A stretch of DNA of 56,842 bases from F23-B02 sp963620985 (GCA_963620985.1 CAVFCI010000009.1:1-56842), one strand, 5' to 3'. Shown: positions 18,875-27,104, counted from the first letter of the stretch. Translations and numbers: made by a program. The notes: generated from the letters alone by a model not told the origin.

Positions 18875-20104
18875 ATGAGAATATTCAAACCGGCTGACAT
18901 ACTCCTGCCCACCGGCGACATGCATCGCTGGAGCGTTGTTGCCTGCGATCAGTTCACCTCAGAGCCCGAGTACTGGCAGCAGGTGAGGGCAATAGTCGGC
19001 GATGCGCCGTCAACGCTGAAGCTCATGCTGCCCGAGGCCGAGCTCGGCACGAAGGATCCCGAGACAGAGAGCGTTAAGATAAATGCCGAGATGCAGCGCT
19101 ATCTTGACAACGGAGTTTTCAAAAGCTGCCCCGACAGCTATATCTACCTTGAACGCAGGCTTAAAAACGGCGCGGTACGCCGCGGCATAATGGGCATGTT
19201 CGACCTTGAGGCCTACGATTGGGAGGATGGCACACACAGTCCTATCCGTGCGACCGAGCACACGGTCGAGGACAGACTGCCGCCGCGTGTTAGAATACGC
19301 CGCAATGCGCCGCTTGAAATGCCGCATATCATGATATTCATGGACGATCCCGATGATATCGTCTTTTCCTCGGTGACAAAAGGGGAGAAGGTCTATGACT
19401 TTGAGCTCATGCAGGGCGGCGGCAGCATAGCAGGCTGGCTCGTCGCGGACAAGGAAAAGCTCGCCCGTGCCGCCGAAAAGCTTGCCGACCCCGAGATACT
19501 GCGCCGCAAGTACGGCTGCGAGGACAATGCCATAGTCTTTGCCATGGGCGACGGGAACCACAGCCTCGCCGCGGCAAAGCGCCATTGGGAGGAGCTCAAA
19601 AAGACCCTTCCGGCGGCAGAGCGCGAGAGCGCTCCCGCAAGGTATGCGCTTGCGGAGCTTGTCAATATCCACGACGCGGCCATTACCTTCGAGCCCATAC
19701 ACAAGGTCATTTTCGACACCGAGCCTGCGGCCTTCTTTGCCGAGGCAAAGGCCTTTTTTGCCGGTAACGCCGGAGAGGGCAGGAGCATTGAGCTCGTTAC
19801 CGGCGAGGGGATGGAGAGCCTCAATGTCTCCGGCCTCACGATAGGGCAGCTCATCGGCAAGTGCGAGGACTTCTGCAAGGCGTATACAGAGCGCCACGGC
19901 GGATACATCGACTATATCCACGGCGACTGCGAGTGCGTTGAAATGTCGCAGCGCTTCGGCTGCGCGGGCATACTTCTGCCGCGCATGGAGAAGGCGGAGC
20001 TGTTCTCCTCGGTCATGAAAAGCGGCCCGTTCCCGAAGAAGAGCTTTTCCATCGGCCACGGCAACGATAAGCGCTATTATCTCGAATGCCGCAAAATCAA
20101 GTAA
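18875..20104 (+). CDS. DUF1015-family protein
   Basis: 409 residues, typical length for this uncharacterised family. The start motif IFKPADILLPTG is followed by VACDQFTSEPEYW, and the mid-protein MGDGNHSLAAAK corresponds to the conserved DGHHR-type motif of the family. Cytoplasmic, with no membrane segments. The biochemical role is not established to my knowledge. It is the third gene of the glpK operon, which suggests a link with phosphorylated small metabolites, but that is only context. Confidence 0.82.
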   Translation: MRIFKPADILLPTGDMHRWSVVACDQFTSEPEYWQQVRAIVGDAPSTLKLMLPEAELGTKDPETESVKINAEMQRYLDNGVFKSCPDSYIYLERRLKNGAVRRGIMGMFDLEAYDWEDGTHSPIRATEHTVEDRLPPRVRIRRNAPLEMPHIMIFMDDPDDIVFSSVTKGEKVYDFELMQGGGSIAGWLVADKEKLARAAEKLADPEILRRKYGCEDNAIVFAMGDGNHSLAAAKRHWEELKKTLPAAERESAPARYALAELVNIHDAAITFEPIHKVIFDTEPAAFFAEAKAFFAGNAGEGRSIELVTGEGMESLNVSGLTIGQLIGKCEDFCKAYTERHGGYIDYIHGDCECVEMSQRFGCAGILLPRMEKAELFSSVMKSGPFPKKSFSIGHGNDKRYYLECRKIK

Positions 20105-20111
20105 TTTAGCC

Positions 20112-20140
20112 TTGTAATGAATGAGAATTTGTGATAAAAT
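20112..20140 (+). promoter_or_regulatory. Promoter for yebC
   Basis: TTGTAA, a 17-base spacer, TAAAAT; GAGGAG follows before the ATG at 20187. Confidence 0.65.
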
Positions 20141-20186
20141 AACTGCCGTTAATTCGCAATAATACTATTAGAGGAGCTGTTTTTAT

Positions 20187-20921
20187 ATGTCCGGACATTC
20201 CAAATGGCATAATATACAGAAGACCAAGGGCGCGGCCGACGCGAAGCGCGCTCAGGCGTTTACGAAGATCGCCCGCGAAATGATCGTCGCCGTCAAGGAA
20301 GGCGGCAGCGGCGACCCGAACAACAACTCGCGCCTTGCAGCGGTCATTACCAAGGCCAAGGCCGCGAATATGCCTAACGATAACATCAAGCGCACGATCG
20401 ACAAGGCGCTCGGTGCAGGCAACACCGATAACTATGAGAAGATAGTTTACGAGGGCTACGGTCCGTCCGGCGTCGCCGTTATAGTCGAGACCATGACCGA
20501 TAACCGCAACCGCACAGCCGGTGAGATCCGCCATTACTTCGATAAATACGGCGGAAACCTCGGCGCAGCCAACTGTGTGTCCTGGTCCTTCGACAAGAAG
20601 GGCGTTATCGTTATCGACAACGAGGACGAGGAGCTTGACGAGGACGAGGTCATGATGGAGGTGCTCGATGCAGGGGCCGACGATTTCGAGCCCGACGGCG
20701 AGACCTTTATCGTCTACACCGCCCCCGATGATGTCGCTCCCGTTGCCGATAAGATCAGCGCCGCGGGCTATAAGCTTCTGTCGGCTCAGGTCGAGATGCT
20801 TCCCCAGAACGGCTACATAAAGCTCACGAGCGAGGACGATATCAAGAATATGCAGAAAATGCTCGACATGTTCGAGGATAACGACGACGTTCAGAACGTC
20901 TGGCACAACTGGGAAGAGTAA
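20187..20921 (+). CDS. yebC: YebC/PmpR/TACO1-family protein
   Basis: 244 residues. The N-terminus SGHSKWHNIQKTKGAADAKRAQ is the hallmark of the family, followed by GGSGDPNNNSRLA and a very acidic middle stretch (EDEELDEDE). Members have been described as transcriptional regulators, and the mitochondrial TACO1 and some bacterial ones as relievers of ribosome stalling; which applies here is unknown. It is monocistronic with its own promoter and terminator. Confidence 0.95.
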   Translation: MSGHSKWHNIQKTKGAADAKRAQAFTKIAREMIVAVKEGGSGDPNNNSRLAAVITKAKAANMPNDNIKRTIDKALGAGNTDNYEKIVYEGYGPSGVAVIVETMTDNRNRTAGEIRHYFDKYGGNLGAANCVSWSFDKKGVIVIDNEDEELDEDEVMMEVLDAGADDFEPDGETFIVYTAPDDVAPVADKISAAGYKLLSAQVEMLPQNGYIKLTSEDDIKNMQKMLDMFEDNDDVQNVWHNWEE

Positions 20922-20939
20922 GTAATTTAATAGTAATGT

Positions 20940-20967
20940 AAAGGCAAGGACGCACGTCCTTGCCTTT
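20940..20967 (+). terminator. Terminator of yebC
   Basis: AAAGGCAAGGACG pairs with CGTCCTTGCCTTT with a minimal loop. It is followed directly by the palindromic element at 20968. Confidence 0.75.
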
Positions 20968-21032
20968 CAGCGTGTCAAAAAAGTCTGTGACTTTTTTGCG
21001 CGCTGAAAAACACGCCACATTTTTTGTGAAGC
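20968..21032 (+). repeat. Palindromic intergenic element, copy 2
   Basis: Begins CAGCGTGTCAAAAAAG and contains CAAAAAAGTC / GACTTTTTTG (20976-20985 with 20989-20998) and then ACGCCACATTTTTTGTGAAGC. It matches the minus strand of 1-63 almost base for base over its full length. The ends of both copies are defined by CAG at the terminator-proximal side and GTGAAGC at the other. Confidence 0.75.
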
Positions 21033-21228
21033 TCATGCTTCACAAAAAATCTCGCTGCGCTCGTCAAAAAGCCTGATAACTCAGGCGTTTTTGATGGCTA
21101 TGATCACATTGCGAGGCGGGGTTTTACCCACCCTCGCGCTCCCACCCCGCTGCGCGGATGTTTTTTCTCAGCAGTATAGTTTTTTGACAGCCTGCCGGCT
21201 CTCCGGATCCTCGGAGAGCCGTTTTTTT
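21020..21228. other. Hairpin-rich gene-free block upstream of the LRR gene
   Basis: The 413-base gap 20922-21334 holds no credible gene. Besides the yebC terminator and the repeat, it has a perfect 13-base stem at 21020-21032/21037-21049 (TTTTTTGTGAAGC). A stem TCAAAAAGCCTG with CAGGC and TTTTTGA lies at 21064-21094, and GCGGGGT/ACCCCGC at 21116-21122/21144-21150. A classic terminator sits at 21196-21221 (CGGCTCTCCG / CGGAGAGCCG) with a T7 run to 21228. The last looks like a functional terminator without an upstream gene and may insulate the LRR gene. The rest resembles accumulated copies or fragments of dispersed hairpin elements. Confidence 0.65.
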
Positions 21229-21300
21229 ACGCCCTGCGGCAAATTATACAAACAATGCTTGCGTCGCAAATAATACTATGTTAATATTGTAAATATCAGA

Positions 21301-21306
21301 TATAAT
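21301..21306 (+). promoter_or_regulatory. -10 element of the LRR gene
   Basis: TATAAT 29 bases before the ATG at 21335, with AGGAGGG just before the start. No convincing -35 at normal spacing. Confidence 0.4.
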
Positions 21307-21334
21307 ACGACAAAAACACAAATAGGAGGGAAAA

Positions 21335-23158
21335 ATGAAAAAACGAATACTAAGCCTGCTGATGGTGCTGCTGATGGTGCTGTCATTGATGCCCACGGCA
21401 GCGTTGGCAGCAAAAAGCGATACGGATATTGCCTATGCCGTGACCGGCGGCAAGATCTACTTTAACAAAGAAACTGGAGAGATAACCGGTTGCGATACAT
21501 CAGTTACAAACGCAGACATACCCTCGGTGATTGAAGATGTTGCTGTGACGAGCATCGGCGACTATGCATTCACCGGCTGCACGAGCCTTACGAGCATCAC
21601 GATCCCCGACAGTGTGACGAGCATCGGCGGCAGTGTATTCTACAACTGCACGGGCTTGACAAACATCACGATCCCCGACAGCGTAACGAGTATTGACTGG
21701 GGTGCATTCGGGTACTGCACGGGGCTTACGAGCATCACGATCCCCGACAGCGTGACGAGCATCGGCGGCTATGCATTTGAAGGCTGCACGGGGCTTACGA
21801 GCGTCACGATCCCCGACAGCGTGACGAGCATCAGCGGCGGTGCATTCTCCGGCTGCACGAGCCTTACGAGCATTGATATCCCGAACAGCGTGACGGACAT
21901 CGGAAAGTATGCATTCTCCGGCTGTACGAGCCTTACGAGCATTGATATCCCGAACAGCGTGACGAGCATCAGCGGCGGTGCATTCCAAGGCTGTACGGGA
22001 CTTGCGAGCATCACGATCCCGAACAGCGTGACGAGCATCAGCGGCGGTGCATTCCAAGGCTGCACGGGACTTGCGAGCATCACGATCCCCGACAGCGTGA
22101 CGAGCATCGGCTACGAAGCATTCCGCGGCTGCACGGGACTTGCGAGCATCACAATCCCCGACAGCGTGACGAGCATCGGCTACGAAGCATTCTTCGGCTG
22201 CACGGGACTTACGAGCATCGAGATCCCTTGCGGTGCAAGCAACAATGTCTTTCAGGGATGTACAAGTCTTGAAACTGCAAATATAAAGGGAAGAATAGGC
22301 AGCTACGCATTCCAAGGCTGCACGAGCCTTACGACGGTGAACATGGAGCGCTGCTGGAGTATCGGCGAATTCGCCTTCCAAGGCTGCACGGGTCTTGAGA
22401 CGATGACCATTCCCGGAAATGTCAGCGAGATAGCTAACTCCGCTTTCTCCGGCTGCACGAGCCTTACGAGCGTGAACCTGCCGCTGAGCCTGAAAACCGT
22501 CGGCAACGCTGCGTTCCGCTATTGCAGCAGCTTGGCGGACGTGTATTACGAGGGCGACAGTGTGCAGTGGGGCGAGATAAGCATCGCGCCGTACAACGAC
22601 CCGCTCACCGGTGCGGAGCTGCACCTGAAGGAGCACACCCACACCTTCGGCAGCGGAGTTGTCACAGCGCCGAGCTGCACCCAGCAGGGCTTTACTACAT
22701 ACACCTGCAAGTGCGGCGAGACCAAGACAGATAACTATGTTGATGCGCTTGGTCATAATTATAAAAACGGCGTCTGCACCCGCTGCGGCGCTTACGAGCC
22801 GCACACCCACAGCTTCACCGCTGAGGTGACCGCACCGACCTGCACCACAGAGGGATATACTACCTACACCTGTGCCTGCGGCGAGAAGTATACGAAAAAT
22901 TATGTCAGTGCACTCGGTCACAAGCTCGTTGACGGGAAGTGCAGCGTTTGCGGCTATGCGGAAGGCGACGCCATCACCGGCGACATTAACGGCGACGGAG
23001 ATGTCAATGTTACAGACCTTATCCGGCTCAAGAAGTACATTGCCAGCGATACGACAGAGATCGCAGGCAACGCAGACCTCAACGGCGACGGAGAGGTCAA
23101 TATCCTCGACCTCATACACCTTAAAAAGATGATCGCAGGCGCTGAGAGCCTCAGCTAA
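21335..23158 (+). CDS. Secreted BspA-like leucine-rich-repeat protein with dockerin
   Basis: 607 residues. A signal peptide (KKRILSLLMVLLMVLSLMPTAALAA) ends near residue 26. About fifteen LRR_5/BspA-type repeats follow (roughly 40-420), nine of them 23-residue units of the form SITIPDSVTSIGG-x-AFxGCTGL. Two cysteine-pair repeats follow, each built on CTxxGxTTYTCxCGE ... ALGH and a closing CxxCG. The C-terminus is a type I dockerin with two calcium-binding repeats, GDINGDGDVNVTDLIRLKKY and ADLNGDGEVNILDLIHLKKM. It is likely exported and attached to a cohesin-bearing scaffold or surface protein; no cohesin is in the window. The role is probably adhesion or host/substrate contact. AGGAGGG precedes the ATG. 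Confidence 0.9.
   Translation: MKKRILSLLMVLLMVLSLMPTAALAAKSDTDIAYAVTGGKIYFNKETGEITGCDTSVTNADIPSVIEDVAVTSIGDYAFTGCTSLTSITIPDSVTSIGGSVFYNCTGLTNITIPDSVTSIDWGAFGYCTGLTSITIPDSVTSIGGYAFEGCTGLTSVTIPDSVTSISGGAFSGCTSLTSIDIPNSVTDIGKYAFSGCTSLTSIDIPNSVTSISGGAFQGCTGLASITIPNSVTSISGGAFQGCTGLASITIPDSVTSIGYEAFRGCTGLASITIPDSVTSIGYEAFFGCTGLTSIEIPCGASNNVFQGCTSLETANIKGRIGSYAFQGCTSLTTVNMERCWSIGEFAFQGCTGLETMTIPGNVSEIANSAFSGCTSLTSVNLPLSLKTVGNAAFRYCSSLADVYYEGDSVQWGEISIAPYNDPLTGAELHLKEHTHTFGSGVVTAPSCTQQGFTTYTCKCGETKTDNYVDALGHNYKNGVCTRCGAYEPHTHSFTAEVTAPTCTTEGYTTYTCACGEKYTKNYVSALGHKLVDGKCSVCGYAEGDAITGDINGDGDVNVTDLIRLKKYIASDTTEIAGNADLNGDGEVNILDLIHLKKMIAGAESLS
21577..22215 (+). repeat. Tandem 69-base repeats inside the LRR gene
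   Basis: The 23-codon LRR units are repeated head to tail with high nucleotide identity; the units around 21960-22028 and 22029-22097 are almost identical. This favours slippage or recombination and length variation between strains. It is coding repeat, not a CRISPR array: there are no unique spacers. Confidence 0.85.
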
Positions 23159-23174
23159 TCTCTGCTAAATGTAC

Positions 23175-23201
23175 AAGACCTCCGGTCACGCCGGAGGTCT
23201 T
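23175..23201. terminator. Bidirectional terminator after the LRR gene
   Basis: AAGACCTCCGG pairs perfectly with CCGGAGGTCTT across a five-base loop. It serves the LRR gene and the convergent hypothetical gene. Confidence 0.85.
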
Positions 23202-23205
23202 TACT

Positions 23206-23994
23206 TTACACCATGCTTTTGTAGTCGGCGGCGGGCTCGACATTGTCGGGCGGGAAGAACTCATCGACGGGGAAGCTTATGCGGCCAAACATCGTGCAGG
23301 GGTCATCCTCGTTCGTGCCGACGCACTCCTTATCCGGCAGGCAGTAGTCGTAAGCCGGTATAAGAAGCTGGGTGCTTCGCTCAAGGCGGATGATCGAAAA
23401 CTGGCCGAGGCTCACATAAACGTGGCGCGTGCCGCCGGTCACGGATATCTCCTCGCCGAAGGAGTCGAGTATGCTCTGAGGAATGTCGCGCTGCTCAATG
23501 CCAGGGTCGGGCAGCGCCGTTTCGGCCAGCGTCATATGCAGTGCGATGGGATCGACGGCATCGACCTTGGCAAAGGGCATGCTGCTGCCGGTGCCCGCTT
23601 CGCCGCTGCCGCCGGAGGAGAAGCTTCTGACCCTGCCCTCCGAGCCGAAGAGCATCACGCGCTTGTCGAACACCGCAAGCCCCGTGAAGCTCTGATTTGC
23701 CGGAAAGGTCTCGCCGCTTATCTTGTAAAAGTATGTGACATCTACGGTGTAGTAGCCGCGGTTGAGGCAGATCTCGTTGACCTTGACCTCGCATTGCAGA
23801 AGCTGCGCGCACTTGGGACGCACGCTGAACGCGCTCTCTATGTAGGGAAGAGAGCTCGCCGTGGGGTAAACGCGCAGATCCTCGATGCAGTCCTTATCGC
23901 GGCAGGCATCCATTATCTTTCTCGTGTTGACACATACGGCCTGCTTTATGCAGTCATTATCACTGACCGGACCGGGCACGACCCTGTCTGCCAT
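23206..23994 (-). CDS. Conserved-looking hypothetical protein, cysteine-rich, cytoplasmic
   Basis: 262 residues from the ATG at 23994, chosen because GGGAGG sits seven bases upstream; a TTG at 24009 lies before that site. I do not recognise the family with certainty. It has no signal peptide or membrane segment. Cysteines cluster at the start (CIKQAVCVN, then CRDKDCIEDL), in the middle (CAQLLQCEV, EICLNRGYY) and near the end (CLPDKEC). A Gly/Ser-rich linker (SFSSGGSGEAGTGSS) lies near 125-140. The beta-rich middle (YYTVDVTYFYKISGE) hints at a structural rather than enzymatic protein. It is monocistronic and convergent with the LRR gene. Confidence 0.6.
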   Translation of the reverse strand: MADRVVPGPVSDNDCIKQAVCVNTRKIMDACRDKDCIEDLRVYPTASSLPYIESAFSVRPKCAQLLQCEVKVNEICLNRGYYTVDVTYFYKISGETFPANQSFTGLAVFDKRVMLFGSEGRVRSFSSGGSGEAGTGSSMPFAKVDAVDPIALHMTLAETALPDPGIEQRDIPQSILDSFGEEISVTGGTRHVYVSLGQFSIIRLERSTQLLIPAYDYCLPDKECVGTNEDDPCTMFGRISFPVDEFFPPDNVEPAADYKSMV

Positions 23995-24134
23995 AAATAT
24001 ACCTCCCAAGGATGGAATTGAAGAAAGCTTCAGTACAGTCTATGCGCACAGCTTCAAAATGTGAAGAATATTGCATTTACAAAAAGAAAAGTATGTATTA
24101 TTATATATGATAGAGAAATATCGGGAGGCGCAGC

Positions 24135-24320
24135 ATGAACAGAAAGATTTGGCTCATTCTCATAGCCGTTGAAGTGCTGATACTTTTTGCGATGATAATG
24201 GCCGACTTCGGCCTTATAAGCTCAAAGACCGTGCCGTTTTCGCCGAAGAGCATCATCATGCACATAACGACGGTCGTTGTCATATTCATATGCATCGACG
24301 CTTATAAAAAGAGCAAATAG
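24135..24320 (+). CDS. Small two-helix membrane protein, unknown
   Basis: 61 residues with two hydrophobic segments (about 5-27 and 40-55) separated by a short polar loop, and a basic C-terminus (DAYKKSK). GGGAGG lies six to seven bases before the ATG, a strong site that argues for a real gene. I do not recognise a family. Confidence 0.6.
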   Translation: MNRKIWLILIAVEVLILFAMIMADFGLISSKTVPFSPKSIIMHITTVVVIFICIDAYKKSK

Positions 24321-24322
24321 TG

Positions 24323-24351
24323 TTTACTTATTCACAATTTGAATGTATAAT
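24323..24351 (+). promoter_or_regulatory. Promoter for the DUF4364 gene
   Basis: TTTACT, a 17-base spacer, TATAAT, 20 bases before the ATG at 24372. Confidence 0.7.
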
Positions 24352-24371
24352 ACATTTTTCGGGAGAGTGCT

Positions 24372-24911
24372 ATGGAAAGATACGGCTTTATCCATGAAAA
24401 GCTGGATATAAAAATTCTCATACTGTTTATTCTCCGCCGGCTGCCGGGCATAATCGCGCCCATCGACCTTCAGGATTTTACGCAGCAGTGCGACGAGGGC
24501 TTCGGCTATTTTGAATATTCCGACTGCCTTGCGGAGCTTATAGAAAGCGGCCTCGTCATCGAGGAGGAAAACGGACTGCGCGTCAGCAAGCGCGGCGCGG
24601 ATGCGGGCGAGACTGTCGAGAGCAGCCTGCCGTTTTCCGTGCGCAAGAGGGCGGAGAAGATAATTGCGCCCGAGGCAGAGCGCCTGCGCCGCCTGTCCAT
24701 GATAACCGCGCAGCACCGCAACCGCGACAGCGGCTGCTTTGTCACGCTTGCGATGAGCGACGGCAAGGGCGAGATAATAAGGCTCAACATTCTCTCGTCC
24801 GGCGAGCAGCAGGCCGAGCGCATCGAGGAAAATTTCCGCGACAGGGCAGAGGAGATATACTGCAAGATAATCGAGCTTCTCGATAAGAAGCCCGAGGATA
24901 AAAAAGGGTAA
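24372..24911 (+). CDS. DUF4364-family protein
   Basis: 179 residues. The N-terminus (KLDIKILILFILRRLP followed by QDFTQQC, then FGYFEYSDCLAELIESGLV) is characteristic of this clostridial family and has the shape of a winged-helix domain. The C-terminal half is a mixed alpha/beta domain. A DNA-binding regulatory role is likely from the fold but not established. It has its own promoter and a weak terminator at 24911-24934. Confidence 0.8.
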   Translation: MERYGFIHEKLDIKILILFILRRLPGIIAPIDLQDFTQQCDEGFGYFEYSDCLAELIESGLVIEEENGLRVSKRGADAGETVESSLPFSVRKRAEKIIAPEAERLRRLSMITAQHRNRDSGCFVTLAMSDGKGEIIRLNILSSGEQQAERIEENFRDRAEEIYCKIIELLDKKPEDKKG

Positions 24912-24934
24912 AAGCCTATCGCTGATGGGCTTTT
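24911..24934 (+). terminator. Weak terminator after the DUF4364 gene
   Basis: AAAGCCTATC pairs with GATGGGCTTT (one G-T pair) across a short loop, followed by TTTTAT. Confidence 0.6.
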
Positions 24935-24968
24935 ATATATTGTTTACCACATACCAAGGAGGAAAACC

Positions 24969-25982
24969 ATGGAGATCAGAATTCCGGACGGATACAAAAG
25001 TATCCTCAGCGTTTATGACACGCAGAAGGCCATAAGCCTTCTAAAGCGCCTGTTTGAGGACAGGCTTGCGGCACTTTTAAATCTTTACCGTGTGTCCGCG
25101 CCCCTGTTTGTCGATTCCGATTCCGGACTTAACGATAATTTAAACGGCTACGAGCGGCCTGTGTCGTTCGATATCCTGCGCTCGGATGCTACCGCGCAGG
25201 TCGTGCAGTCGCTTGCAAAGTGGAAGCGTCTTGCGCTCAAGCGCTATAACTTCTTCCCGGGCAAGGGACTTTATACCGATATGGATGCTATCCGCCGCGA
25301 CGAGGACGAGCTGGATAACCTGCACTCTGTCTACGTCGATCAGTGGGACTGGGAGAAGGTCATTCTGGCGGAAAACCGCAATATCGACTATCTCAAGCTC
25401 ACTGTTATGGACATCGTCAAGGCTCTGTGCGACACGCAGGACACCATGCAGGCCATCTATCCCCAGCTTCAGTGCCTGCCCAAGCTGGAGCGCAGCGTGA
25501 CCTTCGTCACCTCGCAGGAGCTTGAGGACATGTACCCCGACATGACCGCCAAGCAGCGCGAGAACGCCTTTACCCGCGAGCATAAGACTGTTTTCATAAT
25601 CGGCATCGGCGGCGCGCTGCGCTCCGGAAAGCCGCACGACGGACGCGCTCCCGACTACGACGACTGGGCGCTCAACGGCGATATCCTGTTCTGGTGCGAT
25701 TGGCTCGACTGTGCAATAGAGATATCCTCCATGGGCATCCGCGTCGATCCAGAGTCGCTGGACAGGCAGCTCCGTCTTTCCGGCTGCGACGACCGCAGGG
25801 AGCTTCCGTATCACAAGATGCTCTTAAACGGCGAGCTGCCGCTCACAATCGGCGGCGGTATAGGCCAGTCGCGTGTGTCCATGCTCCTGCTCGGCAAGGC
25901 GCATATAGGCGAGGTACAGGTGTCTATCTGGGATAAGCACACCGAGGAGGTCTGCAAGGAAAAGGGAGTAATGCTCCTGTAA
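24969..25982 (+). CDS. asnA: Aspartate--ammonia ligase (asparagine synthetase A)
   Basis: 337 residues, close to the usual 330. A class II aaRS-like fold with the family's N-terminal SVYDTQKAISLLKRLFEDRL, central KWKRLALKRY, DMDAIRRDE and VDQWDWEK, and C-terminal GGGIGQSRVSMLLLGKAHIGEVQ. It makes asparagine from aspartate, ammonia and ATP. AGGAGG precedes the ATG. Twenty-one bases separate it from uppP, so cotranscription is likely. Confidence 0.97.
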   Translation: MEIRIPDGYKSILSVYDTQKAISLLKRLFEDRLAALLNLYRVSAPLFVDSDSGLNDNLNGYERPVSFDILRSDATAQVVQSLAKWKRLALKRYNFFPGKGLYTDMDAIRRDEDELDNLHSVYVDQWDWEKVILAENRNIDYLKLTVMDIVKALCDTQDTMQAIYPQLQCLPKLERSVTFVTSQELEDMYPDMTAKQRENAFTREHKTVFIIGIGGALRSGKPHDGRAPDYDDWALNGDILFWCDWLDCAIEISSMGIRVDPESLDRQLRLSGCDDRRELPYHKMLLNGELPLTIGGGIGQSRVSMLLLGKAHIGEVQVSIWDKHTEEVCKEKGVMLL

Positions 25983-26003
25983 GCGGACGCATAAGGTGGT
26001 TAC

Positions 26004-26816
26004 ATGGATCTTATCGAACTTATAAAAGTAATAATCATTGGCATAGTCGAGGGCATAACCGAATGGCTGCCCATTTCAAGCACCGGCCACATGCTGCTGG
26101 TCGATGAGTTTATCCACATGAACGTCACGCCCGAGTTTCGGGAGATGTTCCTGTACGTCATCCAGCTCGGCGCTATCCTTGCCGTCATAATCCTATACTG
26201 GGACAGGATGTGGCCGTTTCAGAGCAAAAAGAAAAACGGCAGCGTGATAAAAAAGGACACCTTTGTCCTGTGGTTCAAGGTCGTCATAGCCTGCATCCCC
26301 GGCTTTGCCGCGTACCTCGTCCTCGATTTCGTCGATAACTGCTATGTCGTTGCGGCGGCGCTCATCGTTTACGGTATAGCGTTCATCGTTATCGAAAACT
26401 GGAACCGTGGCCGCGAGCCGAGAGTCAAGACCCTTGAAGAGATATCGTACAGGGACGCGCTCATAATCGGCCTGTTTCAGGCGCTGTCGATCATCCCTGG
26501 CACCTCGCGCAGCGGCTCGACCATTATAGGCGGTCTCATCATCGGCGTGTCGCGCGTCGCGGCGGCGGAGTTTACCTTCTTTCTTGCCGTGCCGGTCATG
26601 GTCGGCGTGTCGCTCCTGAAGCTTCTGGCCTTCGGCTTTTCGTTCACGGGCGCGGAGCTCATAACGCTCCTCGTCGGCTGCCTCGTCGCGTTTTTAGTGT
26701 CGGTCGCGGTCATAAAGTTCCTCATGAGTTATATAAAGAAAAAGGACTTCAAGGTTTTCGGCTGGTACCGCATCATCCTCGGCGCGGTCGTCATTGCATA
26801 TTTCTTGATTAAATAA
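26004..26816 (+). CDS. uppP: Undecaprenyl-diphosphatase
   Basis: 270 residues, polytopic membrane protein (BacA/UppP). Signature EGITEWLPISSTGHMLLVD near 16-34 and PGTSRSGSTIIGGL near 167-180 carry the catalytic Glu/His/Arg residues. It recycles undecaprenyl diphosphate to the lipid carrier used in peptidoglycan and other wall polymer synthesis, and confers basal bacitracin tolerance when abundant. Confidence 0.96.
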   Translation: MDLIELIKVIIIGIVEGITEWLPISSTGHMLLVDEFIHMNVTPEFREMFLYVIQLGAILAVIILYWDRMWPFQSKKKNGSVIKKDTFVLWFKVVIACIPGFAAYLVLDFVDNCYVVAAALIVYGIAFIVIENWNRGREPRVKTLEEISYRDALIIGLFQALSIIPGTSRSGSTIIGGLIIGVSRVAAAEFTFFLAVPVMVGVSLLKLLAFGFSFTGAELITLLVGCLVAFLVSVAVIKFLMSYIKKKDFKVFGWYRIILGAVVIAYFLIK

Positions 26817-26833
26817 GCAGCATGTCAAAAATG

Positions 26834-26881
26834 AAAGCGCAGTTATCCGAAATGAAAAATCAGCTCGGATGACTGCGTTTT
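26834..26881 (+). terminator. Terminator after uppP
   Basis: AAAGCGCAGTTATCCGA pairs with TCGGATGACTGCGTTTT across a 14-base loop with two mispairs. CAGCATGTCAAAAA, one base off the head of the palindromic element, sits just upstream at 26818-26831. Confidence 0.65.
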
Positions 26882-26922
26882 ACGGCAGCATATCCTACGT
26901 TCAATATTAAAGAATAAATTTC

Positions 26923-26951
26923 TTGACATAGCCGCAGGGCTATGCTATTAT
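26923..26951 (+). promoter_or_regulatory. Strong promoter for tRNA-Ser(GCU)
   Basis: Consensus TTGACA, a 17-base spacer, TATTAT, about 16 bases before the tRNA 5' end. The spacer contains GCATAGCC-like dyad symmetry (TAGCC ... GGCTA). Confidence 0.85.
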
Positions 26952-26967
26952 ATTTCAGCGGCGATGT

Positions 26968-27059
26968 GCAGAAGTACCCAAGAGGCCGAAGGGGCTCCCC
27001 TGCTAAGGGAGTAGGCGTGTAAAAAGCGCGCGAGGGTTCAAATCCCTCCTTCTGCGCCA
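26968..27059 (+). tRNA. tRNA-Ser (anticodon GCU)
   Basis: The acceptor arms GCAGAAG (26968-26974) and CTTCTGC (27049-27055) pair perfectly. The anticodon stem CTCCC/GGGAG encloses loop CTGCTAA, giving anticodon GCT. A long variable arm and GGTTCAAATCC T-loop mark a class II serine tRNA. CCA is encoded. Confidence 0.95.
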
Positions 27060-27066
27060 TGAAAAG

Positions 27067-27104
27067 AAACACCGAATTGATGTAATGTCAGTTCGGTGTT
27101 TTTT
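27067..27104 (+). terminator. Terminator of tRNA-Ser(GCU)
   Basis: AAACACCGAA and TTCGGTGTTT form a stem followed by further Ts. Confidence 0.8.

Noticed and set aside
21091..21273. 60-codon frame in the hairpin block
   Set aside because: It spans two stems and a terminator and lacks a ribosome site. The translation is unlike a protein.
21577..22215. Regular 69-base repeats resembling an array
   Set aside because: The repeats are in frame, encode LRR units and have no distinct spacers or neighbouring cas genes, so this is not CRISPR.
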